From contig JAEWZN010000019.1 in assembly GCA_023395255.1 (NCBI GenBank), positions 1 to 64,000 of the forward strand: a DNA stretch of 64,000 nt, written 5' to 3'. The position numbers and the translations under genes are program-made. Source of the DNA: Deferribacteres bacterium. GTDB lineage: Bacteria; Chrysiogenota; Deferribacteres; Deferribacterales; Geovibrionaceae. Positions 34,764 through 43,849 of this stretch are shown one piece after another (the first letter of the stretch is position 1; each line of letters begins with the position of its first letter). The notes beneath the pieces were generated by a model that saw only the letters and a list, made by a program, of their open reading frames with translations, searched no databases and had not been told where the DNA came from.

Positions 34764-35372
34764 TTAACCGCCCAGAATAGGCTGGTTGTAAGAGTGAAGA
34801 ACATCATTGATCTGATAAATATCGTAGTTGCCCAGTGTTATAAAATATTCGATAATTACATCAAATAAAATACTGCGAGAAAGGGCGAAACCCGCCCGTT
34901 TTAAAAGATCCTGTGTTTCATGAAGAGAAAGCTCTAGAGCCACCGCCAAAGCGATAGCTGTTCGTTTACTGGGTATGTATCGCTTTTCGTTGCGAATTTT
35001 TGAAAAAAGCTTACGGTCAATATTTGCTTTTTTATAAATGTCTATGTGGTTTTGCCCTTTTGCTTCAATAATTTTCATAAGTGTGGCTGAAAAAGACTTT
35101 TCAAGTGTTTCCGCAAGGCTGAGTTCAATGCGTCTCCGGTACTCTTCTTCACTTAAAGGATCAGAAAAGTAGATAACAGGGTCGCCTATCCATGACTCGC
35201 CTGAACTATTTGATTCCCGTTCCTCAACCTCTGTTCTGTCGAAAAATGCCTTAATCCTTCCGAAAAAGCCCTTATATTTGCTGTTGCATTTAAATTCATA
35301 GTGAGTGTTAATAAAAATATCCACACTATCCAACTGAACCTTGGAACCAAATACTTCTTTATTTGAAGCCAT
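34764..35372 (-). CDS. HTH-domain protein of unknown role
   Basis: The 202-residue product has an N-terminal region of no clear homology with many charged residues. A helix-turn-helix-like domain starts near residue 100 (HIDIYKKANIDRKLFSKIR ... KRTAIALAVALELSL). The C-terminal motif (LLKRAGFALSRS ... YFITLGNYDIYQIND) is common in Firmicutes-like XRE proteins found near vWA and kinase genes. No such partner is adjacent here. The 228-base gap that follows to the PilZ gene is AT-rich with no recognisable element. Confidence 0.65.
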   Translation of the reverse strand: MASNKEVFGSKVQLDSVDIFINTHYEFKCNSKYKGFFGRIKAFFDRTEVEERESNSSGESWIGDPVIYFSDPLSEEEYRRRIELSLAETLEKSFSATLMKIIEAKGQNHIDIYKKANIDRKLFSKIRNEKRYIPSKRTAIALAVALELSLHETQDLLKRAGFALSRSILFDVIIEYFITLGNYDIYQINDVLHSYNQPILGG

Positions 35373-35600
35373 AACACCTTCCTAAAAACTCAGAAATAGT
35401 ATACTTGAAATAAACTGAAACTCACAATTGAAAAATAAGCCATCACAATATGTAATAACCTCTGATATTCAAATAATTACTGAATTGTGCAAGCTTGCTA
35501 TTATTATAATTAATTTTCCATCCCACGCACGATTCTTCTGGAAAGTTTATCCTTAAGATGCCATAATTATTATTACACAATTTTTATCCGGGGATTAACC

Positions 35601-35972
35601 ATGTACAAAAAGAAACAGGAACGCCGCAGACACAAACGGTACAGCGGTGTGCCTCTCAAGCTTTATTTGAAGAAGGACGGGGAATATACCCTTGTGGAGC
35701 TTGTCGATGTCAGCGTCGGCGGATTTCTCTCCAACACGGGCATATCTTTTGAAATATATGACGATTACGAAGCTAAAATACAGTTCCCCAATCACGGCGT
35801 GAAGGATGTTGTCCATGCACACGCCGTTGTCTGGCGCATTGAGGCAAACAAAGACGAACTCAGCGCAAAGAAGCGCTTCGTTGCGTTCCAGTTCACCAAA
35901 ATTTCCGATGTGGACAAGCATCTTATAGATGAATTTCTCAGACACTATGAAGAGAATGTTCCGTATAAATAG
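35601..35972 (+). CDS. PilZ-domain c-di-GMP-binding protein
   Basis: The 123-residue protein is a lone PilZ domain. The RxxxR element is in ERRRHKRYS near residue 8 and the DxSxxG element is DVSVGG near residue 38. Such proteins bind c-di-GMP and act on motility or surface traits. Two diguanylate cyclases and a flagellar operon occur in this window. The start has a GGATT-type site. Confidence 0.9.
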   Translation: MYKKKQERRRHKRYSGVPLKLYLKKDGEYTLVELVDVSVGGFLSNTGISFEIYDDYEAKIQFPNHGVKDVVHAHAVVWRIEANKDELSAKKRFVAFQFTKISDVDKHLIDEFLRHYEENVPYK

Positions 35973-35994
35973 AACAAAACGTATATGTCTGTCC

Positions 35995-36333
35995 TTAATC
36001 TGTTTTCGGAAGACGCGCCAGAGCAGATTTATATGCGGCTAATTCCTCGCGCTTGTCTATAGCGATCACGATAACAACAAGCTGCTCATCTTCAACATAA
36101 TAAACAAGTCTGTAACCCTGTTTGCGCAGCTTGATTTTATAGCAGTATTTAAGTTCTCCGTGCAGTGCGGAACCCGGAGAATGAGGATTGGTCAGCTTCT
36201 TTTTCAGCAGTCTGCGAAAAATATTTTTCACACTGCCGTCAAGCCTTCTCCATTCCTCCAATGCGTCAGGGTGAAATTTCAGCTTATACGGCGGATTGGT
36301 TTCAGATTTTGTCAATGTCAACCTCAACCGCAT
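35995..36333 (-). CDS. RelE/ParE-family toxin
   Basis: A RelE-fold toxin with the core YKLKFHPDALEEWRRLD, LHGELKYCYKIKLRKQGYRLVYYVED and VVIVIAIDKRE. The open frame starts at 36333, upstream of the antitoxin stop at 36302. The true start is probably one of the TTG codons within the overlap (around 36310-36317). It would inhibit translation by mRNA cleavage. It is paired with a Phd/YefM-type antitoxin. Confidence 0.88.
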   Translation of the reverse strand: MRLRLTLTKSETNPPYKLKFHPDALEEWRRLDGSVKNIFRRLLKKKLTNPHSPGSALHGELKYCYKIKLRKQGYRLVYYVEDEQLVVIVIAIDKREELAAYKSALARLPKTD

Positions 36334-36553
36334 CTGCCAAGCTTTCGAGCCTTGTACGAACCTTGCTTATAAGCTCTTTATCAGCAATCTCCTCCAGCAT
36401 AGCTTCAAACATTTTCGGAGTAACCATGTAAAAAGCGGGACGGTTATGGTTCAGCACCGCCACAGGTTTTTCACCTGCATTACGGAGCACCTCTGCCGGA
36501 TTTCTCTTAAATTCAGACATACTTACTGAATAATCAGCGTAAATAACATCCAT
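36302..36553 (-). CDS. Phd/YefM-type antitoxin
   Basis: The 83-residue protein has the StbD/Phd N-terminal DNA-binding fold (SMSEFKRNPAEVLRNAGEKPVAVLNHNRPAFYMVTP), followed by a helical C-terminus that binds toxin. Its end overlaps the toxin gene, the usual coupled order. The 60-base gap upstream holds its promoter, with no clear palindrome. Confidence 0.9.
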   Translation of the reverse strand: MDVIYADYSVSMSEFKRNPAEVLRNAGEKPVAVLNHNRPAFYMVTPKMFEAMLEEIADKELISKVRTRLESLADAVEVDIDKI

Positions 36554-36613
36554 ACATCACCTCGTCTATAGGGCTTAATATAGAGCTTATTTCAGAGCTT
36601 TTCAAGATATGTC

Positions 36614-37435
36614 TCAGAACTCCGGTCTGTTTATCCTGAAATCGTCCCTCTGAACTCCTCTGGGATATTTATATTTCGCTTTGCCGAAAAGAAGTGCGTA
36701 GGGCGCTTCGTGCCCGGCCGGAATCCCAAGAACATCCTTTATCTCCGGCATAAACTCAAACATAAACGCCAGAAACCCCAGCCAGACAGTGCCCACTTTG
36801 AGGCTGCATGCGTAAAGCTCAAAATAGCTAAGAGCGATATAACAGTCTGCTGCGGGGGTTCCCTCCCCTTTGGGCGCGGAAGCCACTATAAGGTGGGGCG
36901 CACCGCGGAAAATAATATCCCTCCCGCTTTTGTACCTCCGGAGAAGAGTCGCATAAAACCTGAATTCATCCGGCAGAGTGCCATCCTCGACCCTCTTTTC
37001 AAGAAGAGCGTATGCCTTACCGACAAATTTTTCCATATCAGCGCGGTTGTCTATTATGGTGAAAGTGAGCTCCCGCCTGTTCTCTCCAGTGGGGCAGTTC
37101 GCCGTAACACAGAGCAGAGAGCGGATCGTCTCAAACTCCACATCATTCTTTTTGAAATGCCTTACTGAACGCCTGTTACGGATAAGTGCCTCTGTCTGCC
37201 TTGCTGTTGGCATATCAGAAGCGGGCATGCTGTCCTCCGGTTTTTTGCCGAGGATCGAAAGAGCAGCATCAGGACAGATAGCCAGACAGTGCTGACACCG
37301 GATACAGACCTCCTCTTTCTCTTCCGCGATGAGGGGAAAACCTTCACCGTCCTTCTCTATAACCCCCACAGGACAGTCCTCCATGCAGAGTGAACACCTG
37401 CGGCATTTCTTGCGGTCTATAGTGAATTCGAGCAT
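36614..37435 (-). CDS. ferredoxin-nitroreductase fusion protein
   Basis: Two [4Fe-4S] motifs are at the N-terminus (CRRCSLCMEDCP and CIRCQHCLAICP). A nitroreductase-like FMN domain starts at RNRRSVRHFK near residue 87. Such fusions transfer electrons from the clusters to FMN and reduce unknown substrates; they are common in anaerobes. At 273 residues it is a normal fusion. It is convergent with nothing and divergent from the flagellar lipoprotein gene. Confidence 0.9.
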   Translation of the reverse strand: MLEFTIDRKKCRRCSLCMEDCPVGVIEKDGEGFPLIAEEKEEVCIRCQHCLAICPDAALSILGKKPEDSMPASDMPTARQTEALIRNRRSVRHFKKNDVEFETIRSLLCVTANCPTGENRRELTFTIIDNRADMEKFVGKAYALLEKRVEDGTLPDEFRFYATLLRRYKSGRDIIFRGAPHLIVASAPKGEGTPAADCYIALSYFELYACSLKVGTVWLGFLAFMFEFMPEIKDVLGIPAGHEAPYALLFGKAKYKYPRGVQRDDFRINRPEF

Positions 37436-37498
37436 AAATCACCTCATTAACAGGATATTGGCATGTTTCTTGATTATAACTCAGTAACGGAGGACAGG

Positions 37499-38353
37499 AT
37501 GAAGAAAATATTTCCCCTGCTGCTTGCTCTCGCCTTATTTACCGGATGTTCGTCCAAGCTGACAAATCCCGGCAAGCTGGCCTCAAGCATTGACGATACG
37601 CTGACAGAGGTCATAGAGCTCACAACCCGTCTGGATTCAGGCGTTCTGTTTGTTCTTTTAAGCCTTGAGGCAAACTCGAACATATCCTCCCTTATTTTTG
37701 ACAAAACAAAGGAAAAGGTCACGACATTCTACGCGCAGGCTTATGAAACCCTGCCTATAGGAAAGACATACTACATCCTCCCCGCCAGAATCACAAGGGA
37801 AGGAAAGACATATTACGATGAAGAAACCGGAAGGATGATGCGGAACTATTTTCAGCTTTCCAAACTGGGCAGAGTAACAGACAAGATCCAGCAGGCGGAC
37901 TACATAATCGTTTCCCGCATTAACGAAGGTGTACAGAGAAGCTATGACAAAAACTCCAGCACAGTTGTGCTGAGCATAATGACAAAAAGCGATATACCCG
38001 TTTTCTCCAGCGTGATCACCCTTGAAAGCAAAGCAGATATAAACTTCTGGTATTATCCGACAAAAAATGCCATCCCCTCCAGCACCCTTTCCATGAAGGC
38101 GATGGGACAGATGTTCGCAGTTGCTCTTCCAAGAGCCTACGGCATTCCCGTAACCAAGATGGAAAAGTTTGAAAAACGCATAGAGGAGCGCGCCGAAGCA
38201 AAAAAAGCGCAGAAAGAAGCGGATGCAGAGCAGCAGGAAATACGCGGACTTGAAGAAAAAAGAGACACCGCAAAAAAAGAAGCCCAGTGGCAGAAGGAAT
38301 TTGATGAATACCTTAAAAGTCTTGATAACGATACATCCTCAGAGGGGGAATAG
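37499..38353 (+). CDS. putative lipoprotein upstream of flgF
   Basis: The ATG at 37499 is preferred (frame open from 37463). A GGAGGACAGG site precedes it and the product begins MKKIFPLLLALALFTGC, a lipoprotein signal. The mature protein resembles penicillin-binding-protein-activator or FlgO-like outer membrane lipoproteins in its central region, then ends in a charged coiled coil of about 55 residues (EKRIEERAEAKKAQKEADAEQ). It sits 3 bases before flgF, suggesting a role near the basal body. Function not proven. Confidence 0.7.
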   Translation: MKKIFPLLLALALFTGCSSKLTNPGKLASSIDDTLTEVIELTTRLDSGVLFVLLSLEANSNISSLIFDKTKEKVTTFYAQAYETLPIGKTYYILPARITREGKTYYDEETGRMMRNYFQLSKLGRVTDKIQQADYIIVSRINEGVQRSYDKNSSTVVLSIMTKSDIPVFSSVITLESKADINFWYYPTKNAIPSSTLSMKAMGQMFAVALPRAYGIPVTKMEKFEKRIEERAEAKKAQKEADAEQQEIRGLEEKRDTAKKEAQWQKEFDEYLKSLDNDTSSEGE

Positions 38354-38356
38354 CAC

Positions 38357-39121
38357 ATGCTGAACGGACTTTATGTCGCCACCAGCGGCCTTATGATGCA
38401 GAGCAGGCGGGTGGAGAACATCGCCAACAACTTAGCCAATGTAAATACCACAGGCTATAAAAAGGACGTGCCCGTATTCACGGAATACTTCCCCACGGAA
38501 AAGGAGTTTCCCCAAAACTTCATACGCACAACAGACTACAACAAGGCGATGAACGCCACAGTGAAGATGTCTGAGAACAAGACAGATTTCTCCATAGGCT
38601 ACCTGCGGGAAACAGGCAACAAGCTTGACTTCGCCCTGACAAACCCAAACACATTTTTCACTGTGGATACCCCGTTCGGCATACGCTACACCCGCGACGG
38701 TTCCTTCACCGTGAACGAAAACAATGAGCTCGTAACAGCGGAGGGCTACCCCGTGCTCTCCAATATAGATGATGACAACCCTCAGCCCATAGTGCTGCCG
38801 CAGAACTATACTGTGAGCGAAACAGGCACAATCCTTGTGGACGGAGCGGCTATGGATCAGCTTGGCATAGCCTATTTCGAGAGCACTGACAACCTCCAGA
38901 AAGTGGGTCATAACCTTTACGCCGCTGTGGACACCATACCCGCACAGGCGGAAAATCCCGGAGTTACAGCCGGGTATATAGAGGGAAGCAATGTTAACGC
39001 CGTAATGGAGATGGTACGGATGATCGATGCCATGCGCAGCTTTGAAACCTATCAGAAAGTAATACAGAGCATAGACTCAATAAACGGAACAGCAATTAAC
39101 ACCGTCGGCAAAGCGGTGTAA
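38357..39121 (+). CDS. flgF: flagellar proximal rod protein FlgF
   Basis: The 254-residue protein starts with LYVATSGLMMQSRRVENIANNLANVNTTGYKK, the flagellar rod/hook signature, and ends with the conserved MVRMIDAMRSFETYQKVIQS. It is secreted through the flagellar export apparatus and forms part of the rod. FlgF rather than FlgG is chosen by length and by the FlgG gene that follows. Confidence 0.93.
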   Translation: MLNGLYVATSGLMMQSRRVENIANNLANVNTTGYKKDVPVFTEYFPTEKEFPQNFIRTTDYNKAMNATVKMSENKTDFSIGYLRETGNKLDFALTNPNTFFTVDTPFGIRYTRDGSFTVNENNELVTAEGYPVLSNIDDDNPQPIVLPQNYTVSETGTILVDGAAMDQLGIAYFESTDNLQKVGHNLYAAVDTIPAQAENPGVTAGYIEGSNVNAVMEMVRMIDAMRSFETYQKVIQSIDSINGTAINTVGKAV

Positions 39122-39133
39122 GGAGCATATAAT

Positions 39134-39922
39134 ATGATGCGGACTCTCTGGACAGCCGCCACAGGCATGACGGCTCAGCAGACAAATGTGGACACAATCG
39201 CCAACAACCTTTCAAACGTCAACAACGTGGGTTTCAAGAAATCCAGAGTGCTGTTTGACGACCTTATGTATCAGGAGGTCAGGCGCGCCGGAGCAATAAC
39301 AGCCGCAGGGCTTGAACACCCCACGGGTATAGAAATAGGTCTTGGTACAAAAGTTACCGCCATACAGAAAATACACTCACAGGGTTCGTTTCAGTACACC
39401 GGAAACAACATGGATGTGGCCATAGAAGGGGACGGGTATTTTCAGATAGCCCTGCCCGACGGAAACATAGCCTACACTCGTTCCGGAGCCTTCCAGATAG
39501 ACGGGAACGGCAATATCACCACCCCCAACGGTTACCTTCTGGAACCTGCGATTGTGGTTCCTGAGGATTCCACAGAAATATCATTTGCGGAAGACGGAAC
39601 AGTGAGTGTTGTGCTTCCGGGAGATGAAGAGCCGACTGAGATAGGAGCCATTGAGCTTGCCCGCTTCATAAACCCCTCCGGGCTCCATGCGATGGGAAAA
39701 AACCTTTACCTGGTGACAGGGGCCAGCGGTGACCCGCAGGTGGGCGTACCCGGTGAGGACGGTTTCGGCGTTCTCGCTCAGAACATTCTGGAAATGAGCA
39801 ACGTGAGCCTTGTGGAAGAGATGGTGGCGATGATCACCGGACAGAGGGCATACGAAATCAACTCAAAAGCGGTTCAGACCGGAGATGATATGCTCCAGGT
39901 AGTCAACAACCTTAAACGTTAG
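39134..39922 (+). CDS. flgG: flagellar distal rod protein FlgG
   Basis: FlgG builds the distal rod that crosses the periplasm. The N-terminus (MRTLWTAATGMTAQQTNVDTIANNLSNVNNVGFK) and C-terminus (MVAMITGQRAYEINSKAVQTGDDMLQ) match the family, and 262 residues is normal. It is 12 bases after flgF. Confidence 0.96.
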   Translation: MMRTLWTAATGMTAQQTNVDTIANNLSNVNNVGFKKSRVLFDDLMYQEVRRAGAITAAGLEHPTGIEIGLGTKVTAIQKIHSQGSFQYTGNNMDVAIEGDGYFQIALPDGNIAYTRSGAFQIDGNGNITTPNGYLLEPAIVVPEDSTEISFAEDGTVSVVLPGDEEPTEIGAIELARFINPSGLHAMGKNLYLVTGASGDPQVGVPGEDGFGVLAQNILEMSNVSLVEEMVAMITGQRAYEINSKAVQTGDDMLQVVNNLKR

Positions 39923-39937
39923 TAAGCGGAGTATGAT

Positions 39938-40804
39938 ATGAAAATCAGGAAAATTGTGGCTCTCACCCTCTTAGCAGTATTTATGGCGGCGGCATCTTTT
40001 TCCGCTCATGCGGCGAATGTTATCACCATAGAGAAGGAATGCGTAACTGTTGAGGATGTGTTCCCGAACATAGGGATAAAGGATCAGGTTTTCTGCGGTC
40101 TTGACTACGGCGAAACAAGGAAGCTCAGCACACAGCTTGCCACTCATATCATAAACAAATACAACATCAAAGCCGCCCCCGGAGAGGCCTACTTTAACCG
40201 TAAAGGGAAAAAGATAGAACAGCCGGAGATTGAGGCAAAGATATACGAAAAACTCTCGCAGATATATCCCCATGCGGATCTCCAGATAGATAAAATCCGC
40301 ATACAGAGCGATATTTACACTGCTGAGAACGGGAAATTCAGCGTAGACATCTCAAACCCCAGAATAGGGGGAATGTACGGCAGACTGAACAACGGATTCA
40401 AAGAGATCGGCTTCACTGTGTATGTGAAGGGTTACATGGAAGTATTTGTCACCACAGATAGAATCAGGAAAGGGGACAACGTGGCAAACTATGTGAAAAC
40501 GGAGAAGGTGGAGCTTTCAAGACTGAGAGGCGAACCGGTGGCAAGTGTTGAAGGGCTGATCGCCACACGCAATATAGGCGCAGGTGTTCCCCTCACAGGC
40601 GAATTTGTCTCCGAACAGCCCGATCTGCCCGAAGGTGCAGCAGTCAGACTTGTGTACAAGGGGAGCGGCATCCACCTGGAAGCCAGAGGAATACTCCAGG
40701 AAAACGCCTTTTCCGGCAATATAATAAAAGTTAAAAATGCTGATTCCGGCAAAATAGTCACTGCAAAATATCAGGGCGGCAGAACGGCTGTGGTGAATTT
40801 CTGA
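39938..40804 (+). CDS. flgA: flagellar P-ring chaperone FlgA
   Basis: The signal peptide ends at SFSAHAA. A SAF domain lies C-terminal (VFVTTDRIRKGD ... ATRNIGAGVPLTGE) followed by the FlgA chaperone fold (VKNADSGKIVTAKY). FlgA helps P-ring assembly of FlgI in the periplasm. The operon would usually continue with flgH and flgI, but here an element and an HD island follow. No truncation of FlgA is seen. Confidence 0.93.
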   Translation: MKIRKIVALTLLAVFMAAASFSAHAANVITIEKECVTVEDVFPNIGIKDQVFCGLDYGETRKLSTQLATHIINKYNIKAAPGEAYFNRKGKKIEQPEIEAKIYEKLSQIYPHADLQIDKIRIQSDIYTAENGKFSVDISNPRIGGMYGRLNNGFKEIGFTVYVKGYMEVFVTTDRIRKGDNVANYVKTEKVELSRLRGEPVASVEGLIATRNIGAGVPLTGEFVSEQPDLPEGAAVRLVYKGSGIHLEARGILQENAFSGNIIKVKNADSGKIVTAKYQGGRTAVVNF

Positions 40805-40839
40805 CCTGATAACATCAAACCGTACATTCTGTCTTTACA

Positions 40840-40930
40840 TCCAAAATTTGCCATCCTTGGAAATTTTGGACACACGCTCGCGGGCGGTTGAACCGCCCTT
40901 CGCTCCGCACGGCGAACCCCCTCCATGAAA
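40840..40930. repeat. structured hairpin element, copy 2
   Basis: H1 is TCCAAAATTT/AAATTTTGGA (40840-40849, 40861-40870) with loop containing CATCCT. H2 is GGGCGGT/ACCGCCC (40882-40888, 40892-40898). The linkers ACACGCTCGCG and TTCGCTCCGCACGGCG are identical to copy 1. The sequence then diverges, so the third hairpin is not conserved. It starts 36 bases after the flgA stop. The surrounding 40805-41188 stretch contains no convincing gene; beyond the element I see only AT-rich sequence. Confidence 0.75.
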
Positions 40931-41188
40931 CTGTTAAGGCAGGTGAGCATTTCGATAGCTGACATATAATTGCTTCACCTGCGTCCTGCATTGCGGGGAG
41001 ACTGTTTGTTGTGGATATATATTTGTCTAATGTTATGTTAGTTAATGTCGAAATACAGAAATAGATGGTTGTGAGGATCTTCTGCATTAAAAAATGTCTG
41101 CAAGGTCTACTTTTGCCGCGGCATATTCACCTTCCTTTTTTTAGTAAAAAATACTATATTTAAAGATCAAGTAAATCAGGAGTTGCCT

Positions 41189-41500
41189 ATGTGTGTTTAT
41201 ATCGACACTGAGGTTGTATTGGAAAATCTTCTAAAGGAAAGAACTGAAATCTCTTTAAATAATATAAGTTTATATTGTGGCAGGCTTGTCGACCTATTCC
41301 GTGAAAAAGAAATCCCCCTTTGCTTAAACTACAACAGCCGTGAACTTGAAAATACTTTAAGGCAGTATTCATCCGAATATAAATTATTCGGTGAAGTTAT
41401 TCATAAAGTAAAGAGTCCTCGGACTGATTTTACTAGTTCTTACCGTTCTGAGATTCGTGACACCATGCAAGAAGCTAAAGAAGTGTTGCTTAGTACTTAA
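41189..41500 (+). CDS. small protein of unknown function, partner of the HD protein
   Basis: The start is the ATG at 41189 with GGAG 6 bases upstream. The TTG at 41183 also gives an open frame. The 103-residue product is mixed alpha/beta with a charged C-terminus (SYRSEIRDTMQEAKEVL) and no known motif. It ends 9 bases before the HD gene in the same direction and shares its AT-rich composition, which suggests a functional pair. No family recognised. Confidence 0.55.
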   Translation: MCVYIDTEVVLENLLKERTEISLNNISLYCGRLVDLFREKEIPLCLNYNSRELENTLRQYSSEYKLFGEVIHKVKSPRTDFTSSYRSEIRDTMQEAKEVLLST

Positions 41501-41509
41501 GGTCTTATA

Positions 41510-43573
41510 ATGTTGCTTCATGACAAAGACAGCAAACTCTTCAGGGATAATGTCCACGGATATGTGAAGATACCCGTGGATATTGTTCGTTTATTTATTG
41601 ATACGGATATATTCCAACGTTTAAGATTTATTGAGCAGACAGGTATGAGAACATTATATCCATCTGCTAGACATGACAGGTTTATACATTCATTAGGCGT
41701 GTATCATCTTGGGGTGAAAGCCTTTTCAAGCTTTGAAAAAAATATTTCCAAGTATGGAGAAGGTACGCTAATATTCGATGCGATAAGCGATAAAAATTTT
41801 TGGGGAAAATGTGAGGTTTCTTTTGCTTTGGCCTGCCTTCTCCATGACTGCGGTCACGCTCCCTTTTCTCATTCTTTTGAGTTCTTATATGAATATTCGA
41901 AAGAACCTTCTCTCAATGAACAACTAAAATCTATGCTCTCCGATGATTTTAAAGCTGATTTTAACGAGGCTGGCAGCCCTCACGAACGTATGAGTGCTCT
42001 GGTTGTATGTAGCTTATTTGAGAAGCAAATACAGTGTCTTTTTTCTCGTTGGGAGTTGGTATCCGAAAACGTTAATGAGGATTTAGAATTTATTACGAGG
42101 ATGATTATTGGTTGTAAATACAAAAAATACACCATTGAAAATCAAATCAAAAACTGCCTGATCTCATTGCTTAACTCCGACACAATAGATGTTGATTCGT
42201 TAGATTATATTGTCAGAGATGCAAAGCTTTCCGGTGTAGATAATATGTCTGTTGATACTGAAAGATTGTTGGGTGGTTTGACCATAATTGAGAAAACAAC
42301 TTTCGAAAATGCAGAGTTTGAACATAAACATTTTTCTGCAAATATTCTTGAGGGTACTTTGAAGCCTAAAGAATCCGAAAGAAATGCCAGTCTTAATGGG
42401 AAGTACCACGGTGAGAGCGTCTGCCAAAAAAAATATTCAATTGTTGCCCGCGGGTATATATCCATTTCAGGGCGTTCAAGCATTACAAAGAATAGTGCCT
42501 CTTATAACGAAGAGGAATTTATCGAGTTCAGCAACGTATCTATTTTGAAATGCGGCAGCAGTGAAAGAGCTTCCAAGATGCCTGTATCCAAAGATTACCA
42601 GGACTTAGACATATGTGCTTCAGTTGAAGAGCAGATTAAATTAGAAGGGAGCGAGAGGCTGGTATTTAATGAAGATTTTCATGGTGAAGTGGAAATTGAT
42701 GCAGAGGAAATAACGTTTAAATCTTCCCATATAGAGGCTGAAATAAACGGCTGCTTTTCAGGTGAAATGCTGGGTAAGCATGATGCCGGGAAATTAGCTC
42801 TTGAAATAGGGTACCACCAAAGTGCGCTGAGTGTCATTGAGAATGTTCTGATCGCAAGAAACTATGAATATAAGTGGATATATTCACATCACAAGGTCGT
42901 CTATTACGCAAATTACCTGATTATTGAACTATATAAGCAATGTATAGATTTTTTGACTGGTAGCCGCAGGGATGCTTGTTTTGAAATGTTTTTCTGGCAA
43001 AATATGATTGATAAGAAGTACAAATTGAGGAATAATTATTTTTTTCGCCCTGTTGACCTGGATATTCTGTTTCTGTTTAAGCAATGTGCAGCTTCGCGTA
43101 AAAAGAAGGGTTTTGAGGAACTTAAAAGATTACTCAGCGAATTTCAGACTCGCATTTACAGACAAAGCCTGTGGAAATCATATGCCGAGTTTAGAATTTT
43201 TATGAACTTTTCAGAGGATGATGTCCAAAAATTATATAGGATGCTGGTTAGCAAAGGCAATCCTACAGGCTCAAACTACGGAAGCTTTCCTGATGACTGG
43301 CAGGAAAAGTTCAGAGAATTCGGAATGCAGAATGTTGTCTGGGTCAGGGCTGACAGCAAGATGAAGGCTCTTAATCCCGACCGGACTTACATTAAGATGA
43401 GAGGTGATGAAATACGTACCTACCGTTCTGTAGCCTCTCAGAATATCAAAACAGCTAGACAATCATTTTTTTACATTTATTATGACAAAATTCCCAGTAT
43501 TGAACTGGACAAAAGGACTATCAGAGATTTCATTTCTGGAAAGATAAACCCCGTTGCTCCCATACTGGATTAA
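41510..43573 (+). CDS. SAMHD1-like HD-domain phosphohydrolase
   Basis: HD proteins of this kind remove triphosphate from dNTPs. The metal set matches SAMHD1: H60 (RFIHSLGVYH), H112-D113 (LLHDCGHAPFSHS) and D229 in IDVDSLDYIVRD. A large insertion of uncertain fold occupies about 275-440, with strands and acidic segments, before the C-terminal helical part. At 687 residues it is longer than SAMHD1 cores. Anti-phage dNTP depletion is plausible but unproven; an HD nuclease or cyclic-nucleotide phosphodiesterase is the alternative. Confidence 0.8.
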   Translation: MLLHDKDSKLFRDNVHGYVKIPVDIVRLFIDTDIFQRLRFIEQTGMRTLYPSARHDRFIHSLGVYHLGVKAFSSFEKNISKYGEGTLIFDAISDKNFWGKCEVSFALACLLHDCGHAPFSHSFEFLYEYSKEPSLNEQLKSMLSDDFKADFNEAGSPHERMSALVVCSLFEKQIQCLFSRWELVSENVNEDLEFITRMIIGCKYKKYTIENQIKNCLISLLNSDTIDVDSLDYIVRDAKLSGVDNMSVDTERLLGGLTIIEKTTFENAEFEHKHFSANILEGTLKPKESERNASLNGKYHGESVCQKKYSIVARGYISISGRSSITKNSASYNEEEFIEFSNVSILKCGSSERASKMPVSKDYQDLDICASVEEQIKLEGSERLVFNEDFHGEVEIDAEEITFKSSHIEAEINGCFSGEMLGKHDAGKLALEIGYHQSALSVIENVLIARNYEYKWIYSHHKVVYYANYLIIELYKQCIDFLTGSRRDACFEMFFWQNMIDKKYKLRNNYFFRPVDLDILFLFKQCAASRKKKGFEELKRLLSEFQTRIYRQSLWKSYAEFRIFMNFSEDDVQKLYRMLVSKGNPTGSNYGSFPDDWQEKFREFGMQNVVWVRADSKMKALNPDRTYIKMRGDEIRTYRSVASQNIKTARQSFFYIYYDKIPSIELDKRTIRDFISGKINPVAPILD

Positions 43574-43824
43574 TAGTCTCCTTAGTTTGCTAATAATAAA
43601 ACTTTTCTGATTTCACTTGAATTTTATCTGTCTCCGCCACATCTTTTAAACAGCACATATCAGAACCTGAAAACACAAAGATTGGGATTTTGAATTTTTG
43701 GTGCATGGGACAAAAACATCAAAAATATCATAAAGCCTGATTTCACCAGACCTTATGAATGCAGATTTTCGGAGGATGAATAAATATTTCTCCTGAACAC
43801 TGCAGACGAAGCCGATAGGTATGG

Positions 43825-43830
43825 TATAAT
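43825..43830 (+). promoter_or_regulatory. -10 box of the 124-residue acidic protein
   Basis: TATAAT, preceded by TATGG, resembles an extended -10. No good -35 is seen. It lies 20 bases before the ATG, so the transcript leader would be very short. The rest of 43574-43824 contains no feature I can support. Confidence 0.5.
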
Positions 43831-43849
43831 AATACTGGAGGGTGCGATT

